DNA from: Pseudoroseomonas aestuarii
Lineage (GTDB): Bacteria; Pseudomonadota; Alphaproteobacteria; Acetobacterales; Acetobacteraceae
DNA length: 64,000 nt
NCBI RefSeq assembly: GCF_042651065.1
Contig: NZ_JBHSCH010000004.1
Location: 189,300-253,299 of the forward strand
Direction: 5' to 3'
The notes beneath the pieces are model-generated. The model did no database searches. It was not told the DNA's origin and worked only from the letters and a program-made list of their open reading frames with translations. A program made the translations under genes and the position numbers. This document shows positions 52,795-60,366 of this stretch, in pieces; within the stretch, counting starts at the first letter, position 1; each line of letters opens with the position of its first letter.

Positions 52795-53922
52795 TCAGGC
52801 GATCTTCTGCAACCGGCCGCCGCGGATCTGGCCGATCTGCAGCGGCATGGCCATGGTGCCGCCATCCTCCAGCACGCCCTCGCCGCCGACCAGCGCGAAG
52901 CGCCGCACGCGCTGCAGCTCGGCCAGCAGGCTCTCGCCCGTCACCTCGGTGCCGGCCTTCTCAAGCCCCTGCGCCAGCAGCGCGAAGAGGCGCATGGCGT
53001 TGTAGTAGTTCTGGTTGTAGCTGGTCGGGTCGCCATTGTGCTTGGCGCGCCAGTCCTTGACGAAGCGCTGCGTCACCGGGTCGCCCTGGTCCCAGTCGGA
53101 GACCTGGCTGGTGACGATCAGCCCCTCGCTCTCCGGCAGCCCCACGACGGAGGGGATGGTGCCGGCGGAATAGGTGATGATCTGCTGGGTGATGCCGTTG
53201 TCGCGCAGCTGCTTGATGATCTGCGACTGCTGCGCGCCATAGCTGGCGAAGTACACCGCGTCCGGCTTCGAATCCCGCACCCGCGCGGCGATGGCGGCGA
53301 ATTGCTGCGTGGCGGGCGGGATGCTGTGCGCCCCCACCAGCTCGCCGCCCGTCTCGGCCAGGCCCTTGCGCAGCTCCTGCACCACGCTGTTGCCCAGCGG
53401 GTCGTCCACATAGATCAGGGCGATGCGCTTCAGCTTCTCCTTCTGCAGCCAGGGCAGCAGGGCGCGCACCTCCTGGTTCACCAGCGGGATGACGTTCCAG
53501 TAGTAGGGCGAGAGGCCGGCGAGGTCGGGGCCGACGCCGCCGCCATTGACCATCATCACCTTGGCCCGCGTGCCGATCGGCGCCGCCGCCTTGGAGACGC
53601 CGGTGAAGCCGATCATCACCCACACGGCCTTGTCCACATTGGCCAGCTTGGTCATGCCCACCGCGCCGCCCTGCGGCGTGGCCAGGCTGTCCTGCACCGC
53701 CATGGTGATGGGCCGCTTCAGCATGTTGTCGGCGCGGATATGCTCCAGCGCCAGCTCGATCCCCTTGGTGAACAGGCCGCCATACTCGGCGTTCGGCCCC
53801 GACATGGGGAAGAGCGTGCCCACCACATGCGGCGCGGACTGGGCGCTGGCGAGCCGTGGCGCCGCCAGCACCGCGGCGCCGGCCGCGACGAAGCCACGGC
53901 GGCTCAGGACATGCTTGTTCAT
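52795..53922 (-). CDS. Branched-chain-type ABC transporter substrate-binding protein
   Basis: A 375-aa periplasmic binding protein of the LivK class (Peripla_BP_6). Twin-arginine-like signal LSRRGFVAAGAAVLAAPRLA, then VVGTLFPMSGPNAEYGGLFT and ELALEHIRADNMLKRPITMA. Family members of this sub-type, linked to aromatic-acid or amide operons, bind small organic acids as often as amino acids. First gene of an eight-gene operon. The upstream 368-bp divergent gap has two palindromes at 54130-54163. Confidence 0.92.
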   Translation of the reverse strand: MNKHVLSRRGFVAAGAAVLAAPRLASAQSAPHVVGTLFPMSGPNAEYGGLFTKGIELALEHIRADNMLKRPITMAVQDSLATPQGGAVGMTKLANVDKAVWVMIGFTGVSKAAAPIGTRAKVMMVNGGGVGPDLAGLSPYYWNVIPLVNQEVRALLPWLQKEKLKRIALIYVDDPLGNSVVQELRKGLAETGGELVGAHSIPPATQQFAAIAARVRDSKPDAVYFASYGAQQSQIIKQLRDNGITQQIITYSAGTIPSVVGLPESEGLIVTSQVSDWDQGDPVTQRFVKDWRAKHNGDPTSYNQNYYNAMRLFALLAQGLEKAGTEVTGESLLAELQRVRRFALVGGEGVLEDGGTMAMPLQIGQIRGGRLQKIA

Positions 53923-54290
53923 GATCTGCTTCTCCTCCTGGACGTGTTCTGGCTGTCTGCCGGGCGAAGAGGGCCTGGCGGGGCGGGCGCAGGAGCCATC
54001 CCGTCCGGACGCGGCCATGCCTCCTTCCGCTGCGGTTCCGCGCATGGCGCACCTTCCTCCCCCGCCCGCGCTTGGTGCGCGGGACGCTGTTTCCTTGTCG
54101 CGCGGCCTGTTCGCCGCATGGTCCATCTGCGGACAAATGTCCGGCAGACGGACAAGTGTCCGTTTCCGACCGCAACCTCGGACCCTCGCGCAAGGCCTGT
54201 CAAGAGTGAAGTTCCTTTGCGGCGCAACAAGCATTCGCTCTTGCCCCGCCGCATGAGGCGGCGTTAATCCGGCGGCGCTCCTTGTCGCGC
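53923..54290. promoter_or_regulatory. 368-bp divergent promoter region (liv-lactonase operon / IclR gene)
   Basis: No gene is supported here. The region must carry promoters for the minus-strand transporter operon and the plus-strand IclR regulator. The side next to the transporter gene holds Pro/Arg-coding-like low-complexity sequence without a recognisable protein. The notable content is the pair of palindromes at 54130-54143 and 54148-54163. Clear -10/-35 boxes are not evident. Confidence 0.6.
54130..54163. promoter_or_regulatory. Two GGACA/TGTCC palindromes, candidate IclR operators
   Basis: Site A is CGGACAAATGTCCG (54130-54143), a 6-bp inverted repeat around AA. Site B is ACGGACAAGTGTCCGT (54148-54163), a 7-bp inverted repeat around AG. 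They share the core CGGACA-A(A/G)-TGTCCG and their centres are 19 bp apart. They lie about 128 bp before the IclR start and about 210 bp before the transporter start, so the regulator encoded next door is the likely ligand. Confidence 0.7.
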
Positions 54291-55166
54291 ATGACAGGGC
54301 GGCGCGTGGCGGAAAGGCAGGGCGTGCGAACGGATCCCGACCTCGCGGAGACAGGGCAGGACAGCGGCGGGCAGGACGCCGGCGAGACGGCGGGGGGCGG
54401 GGGAGCGCGCGGGCTCGAGTTCGTGCTGTCGCTGGAGCGGGGCCTAGCCGTGCTCTGCGCCTTCGGGCCGGGGCGGGAGCGGATGACGCTGACCCAGGTG
54501 GCCGCGCTCACCGGCCTCAGCCGCGGCACGGCGCGGCGCTTCCTGCTGACCCTGGCGGAGCTGGATTTCCTGGCCAGCGACGGCAAGCTGTTCTGGCTGA
54601 CGCCGAAGGTGCTGCGCTTCAGCCATGGCTACCTCGCCTCCTTCGGCCGCAGCGAGGCGGCGCGGCCGCACCTGCAGGCCATCAGCGACCACTTCAACGA
54701 AAGCTGCTCGCTGGCGGTGCTGGACGGGGCGGAGGTGGTCTATGTGGCGCGGGTCGAGGCGCGGCGCGTCTTCTCCTCGCGAATCGATATCGGCACGCGA
54801 TTGCCGGCGCATTGCACGGCGCTGGGCCGGGTGCTGCTGGGCGGGCTGGAGCCGGAGGCGCTGGAAGCCTGGATGGCGCGCTACCCGCTGGCCCCCTGGA
54901 CCGAGCGCACGGTGGTGGACCCCGCCCTGTTCCGGCAGCGCATCCAGGAGGCGCGGCGGCAGCGCCATGCCATCATCGATGGCGAGACCGAGCTGGGCAG
55001 TCGCTCCATCGCCGTGCCGGTGCCGGACCCCGCGGGGCGCACGGTCGCGGCGCTCAACATCGGCGCCTCGGCGGCGCGGGTCTCGCTGGCCCAGATGCGG
55101 CGGGAGATGCTACCCGCCCTGCGTGCCGCCGCCGAGCGCATCGCAACCCTGGCTTTGCCATGGTGA
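54291..55166 (+). CDS. IclR-family transcriptional regulator
   Basis: A 291-aa regulator. A Gly/Asp-rich lead (about 1-40) precedes a winged HTH (MTLTQVAALTGLSRGTARRF) and the IclR ligand domain (AISDHFNESCSLAVLDGAEV; RLPAHCTALGRVLLGGL; GSRSIAVPVPDPAGRTVAAL). Close to the PcaR/PobR group that senses aromatic acids. ATG at 54291 is preferred over the TTG at 54282. Divergent from the liv-lactonase operon, which it probably controls through the palindromes upstream. Confidence 0.9.
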   Translation: MTGRRVAERQGVRTDPDLAETGQDSGGQDAGETAGGGGARGLEFVLSLERGLAVLCAFGPGRERMTLTQVAALTGLSRGTARRFLLTLAELDFLASDGKLFWLTPKVLRFSHGYLASFGRSEAARPHLQAISDHFNESCSLAVLDGAEVVYVARVEARRVFSSRIDIGTRLPAHCTALGRVLLGGLEPEALEAWMARYPLAPWTERTVVDPALFRQRIQEARRQRHAIIDGETELGSRSIAVPVPDPAGRTVAALNIGASAARVSLAQMRREMLPALRAAAERIATLALPW

Positions 55167-55245
55167 GGGAAAAATCCGCCGCGCGGTTGACGGGGCACAG
55201 CTTCGCGACTTGATTTTTGCCGTTATTCCATTGCAATGCCCACGC

Positions 55246-56589
55246 ATGGCACTGCCCGCTTCCCGTTCTTCCCTGCCCCGTCTGCTGTCTTTCGGGGATT
55301 ATGAGGGCGAATACTTCGCTTCCGCTTCGGCCACCCATCTCGTGGTTGCCCTGACGGGCGTCGGCGACGTACGGGAACGCCTGAAATCCTACGATTTCTA
55401 CCGCACGCTGACCAACCGCCCGCAGGCGGACAGCCTGCTGCTGCGGGACCAGAGCCGCAGCTGGTTCCACAATCCCGCCGGGCGGGACGCGCTGATCGAG
55501 GCCTGCCGCGGCATCGTCAACGGGGGCGGCTATGCGACCGTCACCTTCCTCGGCATCAGCATGGGGGCCTATGGCGCGCTGAGCCTGGGCCGGCTGTTCC
55601 CGGGCGCGCGCATCCTGGCCATGTCGCCGCCCTTCTCGCTGGACACCGCCCGGCACGGGCGCAACGTGGTGCGCCACAAGCGCTGGCTGGATGCCAACGC
55701 CCTCCATGCGCCGACCGACCTCGACACGCCCGGCGAGAACGAGCACCTCATCCTGTTCGGCGATGCGGAACCGATCGACATCCTCAACCTCCAGCGGTTC
55801 CAGGCGGTCGGTTTTCCCGGCCTGTTCGTCTGCCCGGGGGGTGAGCACAACATCGGCGCCACGCTGCAGCGCCAGCGCCGCATGTCGCTGTTCATGGACC
55901 GGCTGGCCGCTGCCGCGCCGCTGGAGGAGCTGGCGGCCGTGGCCGGGGCCTACCCGGCCTATGGCGCCTGCCATGCGGTGCAGATGCTCCGCGCGCGGGC
56001 GCATCTCTACCGCGGCGAGATGGTCGAGGCCGACCACTGCCTCAACCTGGCGCGCTGGGCGGTGGGGGAGGCCTCGCCGCATCTGTCGCTGCTGTCCCTG
56101 CTGCGCCTCGGCCTCGGTGCGCCGCAGGGCAGCGCGGTGGAAGCCGTGGCCCGGCAGGCGCGCCATCTTCCCGGGCGCAGCGTTGCCGTGCCCGTGGAGG
56201 AAGGCTGGGAGCTGAGCTTCCGGAGTTCCGAGGCACGGCAGATCGGCGGCACCACCGTGCTGGGCCCGCTGGTGCTGGGCAGCCTGCGGCGGACCGTGCC
56301 CGGCCCGGACGGCGCCTGCACCCTGTCCTTCCGCGCCGAGGCGCCGCAGCTCCACAACGCCACGGGCTGGCGCGCGCTGGAGGTGTTCGGCGGGGAGGCG
56401 GCGGGCTATCCATGCCTGCTCACCGCCGGGCCCGCGGAGGAGCGGGTGGAGATCCCTCTGGAATTGCGGGACGGGGCGGCGGAGTTCGTGCTGCGCCGTG
56501 GCTGCTTCGCCTCCGGCTTCGACGAGAAGGGCTCGGACGACCAGTTCGCCTGGTCGACCAAGCTGCGGGAGCCCCGCATCGCCGCCTGA
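55246..56589 (+). CDS. Alpha/beta-hydrolase-like protein with C-terminal beta domain
   Basis: A 447-aa protein I cannot name. Residues about 30-215 look like an alpha/beta hydrolase core: nucleophile Ser105 in FLGISMGAYGALSL (GxSxG), possible acid in LILFGDAEPID and histidine in CPGGEHNIGA. Residues about 230-310 are helical with a TPR-like look (ARAHLYRGEMVEADHCLNLA), and 320-447 are beta-rich. No signal peptide. The region upstream is AT-richer than usual (TTGATTTTTGCCGTTATTCC), a plausible promoter. Converges with the RTX protease 12 bp away. Confidence 0.7.
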   Translation: MALPASRSSLPRLLSFGDYEGEYFASASATHLVVALTGVGDVRERLKSYDFYRTLTNRPQADSLLLRDQSRSWFHNPAGRDALIEACRGIVNGGGYATVTFLGISMGAYGALSLGRLFPGARILAMSPPFSLDTARHGRNVVRHKRWLDANALHAPTDLDTPGENEHLILFGDAEPIDILNLQRFQAVGFPGLFVCPGGEHNIGATLQRQRRMSLFMDRLAAAAPLEELAAVAGAYPAYGACHAVQMLRARAHLYRGEMVEADHCLNLARWAVGEASPHLSLLSLLRLGLGAPQGSAVEAVARQARHLPGRSVAVPVEEGWELSFRSSEARQIGGTTVLGPLVLGSLRRTVPGPDGACTLSFRAEAPQLHNATGWRALEVFGGEAAGYPCLLTAGPAEERVEIPLELRDGAAEFVLRRGCFASGFDEKGSDDQFAWSTKLREPRIAA

Positions 56590-56601
56590 CCCACGGCCGC
56601 T

Positions 56602-59600
56602 TCAGCCCAGCAGGAAATCCTGCGCCGAGAGGGCGGAGAGCTGGATGCCGTCCAGCACCAGCGCGGTGCCGCTGGCGTCTTGCAGCAGCACGTCCGCGCC
56701 GGCCTGCTGCAGCCAGTAGCCCGCCGGCCAGCCGTCCGCCGCCGCCGGCGGGAAGCCCTGCAGCACCACCACATCGCCTTCGGCGGGGCGGAAATCGGTG
56801 ATGTGGTCCGTGCCCTGGCCGGCCTGGAGGATGAAGCGGTCCGCGCCGCTGCCGCCTGTCAGGATGTCCGGCCCATGCCCCCCGTCGAGCGTGTCGTTGC
56901 CGCCCCCGCCGGACAGCCGGTTGGCCTGGGCATTGCCGAGGATGAGGTTGTCCAGCGCGTTGCCGGTGCCGCGCAGGGGCTGGCTGCCGCGCAGCACCAG
57001 CGCCTCCACCGCCTCGGGCAAGGTGTGGCTGATCCAGCTCTGCACCGTGTCCCAGCCTTCGCCGGCGTTCTCCATCACGGAATCCTTGGAGTGCGCGACG
57101 TGGAAGATGTCGTCGCCAAGCCCGCCGATCATCTGATTGGTTCCGGCGCCGCCATGGAACTGGTCGTTGCCGGCGCCGCCGAACAGCGTGTCGTTCCCGC
57201 CCTCGCCATAGAGGATGTCGTCGCCATCCTCGCCGGAGAGGATGTTGCCGGCCGCATTGCCATAGAGGATGTTGTTGCCGGCATTGCCCGCGCCATCGAG
57301 CGCCTGCTCGCCCATCAGGCGGAGCTGCTCGACATTCGCCGCCAGGATGTGGCTGATCCAGCTCCGCACCGCATCGAGGCCTTCCCCCGGCCTTTCCACC
57401 ACCAGGTCGCCGTTGTCGTCGACGATGTAGATGTCGTCGCCCATGCCGCCTTCCAGCCGGTCCGCACCGGCGCCGCCATCGAGGGTGTCGTGACCCGCCA
57501 TGCCGTGCACGGTGTCGTCGCCCGCGCCGGCGATGATGATGTTGTTCTGGGCATTGCCGGCAATGGTGTTGGCCAGGCTGTTGCCGGTGCCGTGGATCTT
57601 CGCATTGCCCATCAGCTGGAGATGCTCGACATGCGCCGGCAGCACGAAGCTGGCCCAGCTCTGCACCGTGTCCGTGCCCTCGCCGGCCTTCTCCACCACT
57701 TCGTTGCCGGCGGCGGCGATCAGGTAGAGATCGTCGCCCGGGCCGCCGGCCAGGCGGTTGCGCCCCGCGCCTCCATCCAGCCGGTCATTCCCCGCGCCGC
57801 CGATCAGCGTGTCGTCGCCGCCGCGGCCCAGCAGCCAGTCGTCGCCGGCCCCGCCATCCAGCACATTGTTCGCCTCGTTCCCGATCAGCACGTTCTCGCC
57901 GGCATTGCCGGTGCCGTTCAGCCGCTCGGCGCCCATCAGGCGCAGCCATTCCACGCCCGCCGACAGCACGTGGCTGACGCTGGCTTCCACCGTGTCGAGC
58001 CCTTCCCCGGTGCGCTCCTCGATACGGTCGCCCGTGGAATCGACGATGTAGGTGTCGTTGCCGGCGCCGCCCGCCATCAGGTCGTTGCCGCTGCCGCCAT
58101 CGAGGCGGTCCTCGCCCTCGCCGCCGATCAGCGTGTCGTCGCCCGCCATGCCGCGCAGCGTGTCATTGCCGCGGTGGCCGTCGAGGCGGTTGGCGGCGGC
58201 ATTGCCGATCAGCGTGTCGCCGCCATCGCCGCCATCGGCGTTCTCAATGCGCGTGCCGGGCGCCAGCACCAGCACCTGCCCGGCGATGCGGCTGGCCCCG
58301 CCCGGCGAGAGATCGATCAGCGAGGCGGTGGTGACGGCGGCGGCGTTCAGCGTATCGGTGCCGGCGTCATCCTGCAGGAGCGTCCGGCCCGGATCGGCGG
58401 CCACCTGCGCGGCATACTCATCGGTGAAGACATGCACCGTGTCGTCGCTGGCGGGCGCGCCGTAGAGCGTCAGCGACCAACTCGCCAGCCGGCCGCCCGT
58501 CCCGGCGGCGAGGTCCTCCACCCGCAGCGTCCATTCGCCCCGCGCCTGCTCCCAGAGGAACTGCACGCTGCTGAAGGTGAAGACCAGATGGCCATCCACC
58601 TCCTTGTAGCGGCCGAGGCCGAGCTGATCGAGCAGCACGCTCTCCGTGCCGCCCGGGGAGACCAGGGTGATCCGGAGCTGGCCGGGCCTGGCGTGGAGGA
58701 GGTCCACGGAGATCTCCGCCCGCTCGACCAGCAGATCATCCTCGATCGTCACACCCTGGCTGGCGGTGCCAAGATCGGGCAGGTCCAGCACCCCCCCGGA
58801 GGTGGCGCTGGCGGTGTGGAGACTGGCCTCGGTGGCCGGGGCGGTGCGCCAGCTTTCGGCCAGCCGCACCGCGGCCTGCGCATCCACCAGCCCGAAGCCG
58901 GCCCCGCGCGAGACATGCAGGCCGCCGCCATTCCAGCCGGTGCCGGCATTGACCAGCCAGCCGGCGCCGGCGGCGTCCGTCACCCTGGCGCTGAGGGCGA
59001 GGATGGTCTGCACGTCGCGGTAGCCGAGGGCGGGGTTGGCCTCCAGCATCAGCGCCACGGTGGCCGAGACCAGCGGCGCCGCCCAGGAGGTGGCGCTGGC
59101 CGGGGCCACCACCAGCAACGCCGCGCCGGGGTTGGAGAAGGGCTGCACCGCGCCGGTGGAATCCGTGGCGCCGACGGCGATGCTGTGGCGGTTGTTAAGG
59201 TAGCTGTGGCTGTTGACGTCGTCGCCCGTGGCGCCGTTGTTGCCGGCGGAGCGCACGATGACGGTGCCGAGGCCGCCACGCCCCGCCGACGCCGCGTGCA
59301 GGATGGCGGCGGCGGCCCCGGCATACTCCGCGCTGCCGAAATCGTCGCGGAAGTACTCGCCCGAGCGGCTCCAGGAGTTCTGCGAGATATCGACCTGATG
59401 CTGCAGGGCCAGCAGCGCCGTCTCCTGCGCCACGGTGCGCGCATCCCGCGTGTCGAAGCGGTAGGCGACCAGCCTTGCACCGAAGGCGGCGCCGATATCG
59501 CCGATGCCGTTGTTGGCCCGCGCGCCGATGATGAGCGCGACCGTGGTGCCATGCTGGTCGCCGGAGGTGGTGCTGGCGTCGTCATCGCCCTCCAGGGCGT

Positions 59601-59787
59601 CGTAATCCGCCGCCACGTCCATCTGGCCGCCCAGATCGCGCAGCGCGTAGTTGACGCCGGCATCGACGATGCCGATGCGGATGCCGGCGCCGGTGTACTG
59701 CGCATAGAGCGGTGTGGCGTTGATGCCCGTGCCGTCCTGAAGCTCCCACTGCGCGGCGTATCCGGGATCGTTGAAGGACCGTGCCAC
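56602..59787 (-). CDS. RTX subtilisin-like serine protease with P domain (type I secreted)
   Basis: A ~1061-aa secreted protease. With the GTG at 59787 as residue 1, the S8 triad is Asp42 (IGIVDAGV), His79 (DQHGTTVA) and Ser234 (SATSWAAP), with the oxyanion Asn in RSAGNNG. A kexin-type P domain follows (about 335-445), then many GGxGxDxLxGG calcium-binding RTX nonapeptides arranged in four ~110-residue modules (each with a DDxYxVD strand and an H-x-L-x-x-x-V-E-x-L-x-L-x-G helix). The C-terminus LSALSAQDFLLG suits type I secretion; there is no Sec signal. The loop before Ser234 is shorter than usual. Confidence 0.9.
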   Translation of the reverse strand: MARSFNDPGYAAQWELQDGTGINATPLYAQYTGAGIRIGIVDAGVNYALRDLGGQMDVAADYDALEGDDDASTTSGDQHGTTVALIIGARANNGIGDIGAAFGARLVAYRFDTRDARTVAQETALLALQHQVDISQNSWSRSGEYFRDDFGSAEYAGAAAAILHAASAGRGGLGTVIVRSAGNNGATGDDVNSHSYLNNRHSIAVGATDSTGAVQPFSNPGAALLVVAPASATSWAAPLVSATVALMLEANPALGYRDVQTILALSARVTDAAGAGWLVNAGTGWNGGGLHVSRGAGFGLVDAQAAVRLAESWRTAPATEASLHTASATSGGVLDLPDLGTASQGVTIEDDLLVERAEISVDLLHARPGQLRITLVSPGGTESVLLDQLGLGRYKEVDGHLVFTFSSVQFLWEQARGEWTLRVEDLAAGTGGRLASWSLTLYGAPASDDTVHVFTDEYAAQVAADPGRTLLQDDAGTDTLNAAAVTTASLIDLSPGGASRIAGQVLVLAPGTRIENADGGDGGDTLIGNAAANRLDGHRGNDTLRGMAGDDTLIGGEGEDRLDGGSGNDLMAGGAGNDTYIVDSTGDRIEERTGEGLDTVEASVSHVLSAGVEWLRLMGAERLNGTGNAGENVLIGNEANNVLDGGAGDDWLLGRGGDDTLIGGAGNDRLDGGAGRNRLAGGPGDDLYLIAAAGNEVVEKAGEGTDTVQSWASFVLPAHVEHLQLMGNAKIHGTGNSLANTIAGNAQNNIIIAGAGDDTVHGMAGHDTLDGGAGADRLEGGMGDDIYIVDDNGDLVVERPGEGLDAVRSWISHILAANVEQLRLMGEQALDGAGNAGNNILYGNAAGNILSGEDGDDILYGEGGNDTLFGGAGNDQFHGGAGTNQMIGGLGDDIFHVAHSKDSVMENAGEGWDTVQSWISHTLPEAVEALVLRGSQPLRGTGNALDNLILGNAQANRLSGGGGNDTLDGGHGPDILTGGSGADRFILQAGQGTDHITDFRPAEGDVVVLQGFPPAAADGWPAGYWLQQAGADVLLQDASGTALVLDGIQLSALSAQDFLLG

Positions 59788-59820
59788 CACCTGCCTCCTG
59801 CCTGCTGTGCAGGAGGCAGG
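59785..59820 (-). promoter_or_regulatory. 12-bp hairpin masking the ribosome site of the RTX protease
   Basis: On the plus strand CCTGCCTCCTGC (59790-59801) is perfectly repeated inverted as GCAGGAGGCAGG (59809-59820), with a 7-base spacer. In the minus-strand mRNA the second arm contains the Shine-Dalgarno AGGAGG (59799-59794), 6 nt before the GTG start at 59787. Folding would bury the ribosome site completely, so translation should depend on melting or remodelling of the hairpin (temperature, a protein or a small RNA). Confidence 0.75.
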
Positions 59821-59907
59821 GGTAGGCAAGTGCCCGCTCCAATTGGTTAAAGAGGCACAAAGAGTCCTTTCCGTGCCCGGACGACGCCGGAGCGGCTTCG
59901 GAAGCCG

Positions 59908-60240
59908 TTATCGCGGGGTGCAGAACATGTCCCGCAGCAGGGCGAGAAGCCGGGCCACGCGCGGGTCGGCCACGCGGTAGTGGAGCGTGGTGCCTTCCCG
60001 CCGCGCCACGACCAGCCCATCCTCGCGCAGCCGGGCCAGATGCTGCGAGACACCCGGCTGCGACAGGCCGAGGCGTGCCGTGAGCGCTCCCACCGTCATC
60101 TCGCCCGCCTCCGTCAGGTGGCAGAGCAGCAGCAGGCGCGGCTCGCTGGCCAGTTGCCGCAGCAGCGCCGCCGCCTGGGTGGCGCTGGCCTGCAGCTGGA
60201 GGGCCTCGGCCTGCGCCGGCATGGCCTCCCGCCCGCTCAT
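59908..60240 (-). CDS. ArsR-family regulator of the SqrR/BigR persulfide-sensor type
   Basis: A 110-aa winged-HTH repressor. The recognition helix is LSQPGVSQHLARLREDGLVV. There are two cysteines, Cys40 (LLLLCHLTEAGEM) and Cys107 (LLRDMFCTPR); these match the positions of Cys41 and Cys107 that form a polysulfide bridge in SqrR/BigR-type sensors of sulfane sulfur, and no ArsR metal motif (ELCVCDL) is present. Its ATG overlaps the cydX stop (ATGA), so it is made together with cytochrome bd. Sulfide- or persulfide-responsive control of the oxidase is inferred. Confidence 0.87.
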   Translation of the reverse strand: MSGREAMPAQAEALQLQASATQAAALLRQLASEPRLLLLCHLTEAGEMTVGALTARLGLSQPGVSQHLARLREDGLVVARREGTTLHYRVADPRVARLLALLRDMFCTPR

Positions 60241-60347
60241 GTCTCCGGCGCGCCGCGCCCTTCCTCCATCAGCTCGAACCACATGGCGTTCAGCACGGCG
60301 AAGGCGGCGGCGAGGGGGAGGCCCAGCAGCCAAGCGAAGTACCACAT
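60237..60347 (-). CDS. cydX: Cytochrome bd accessory subunit CydX
   Basis: A 36-aa single-helix protein, MWYFAWLLGLPLAAAFAVLN followed by AMWFELMEEGRGAPET. The MWYFAW start, the central hydrophobic helix and the N-A-M-W-F-E motif are hallmarks of CydX/YbgT, which stabilises the haems of cytochrome bd. It lies 19 bp after cydB and its stop codon overlaps the start of the ArsR-family gene. Confidence 0.92.
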   Translation of the reverse strand: MWYFAWLLGLPLAAAFAVLNAMWFELMEEGRGAPET

Positions 60348-60366
60348 CGGGCGGTTTCCTTTCCGG

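Noticed and set aside
57100..58250. Dense direct repeats that could suggest a CRISPR or minisatellite.
   Set aside because: The repeats are in-frame RTX calcium-binding nonapeptide codons of the protease.
56680..59850. Plus-strand open frame of over 1000 codons opposite the RTX protease.
   Set aside because: Antisense shadow of the GGxGxD repeats; no ribosome site or recognisable domain, while the minus-strand protein has a full catalytic triad and RTX motifs.
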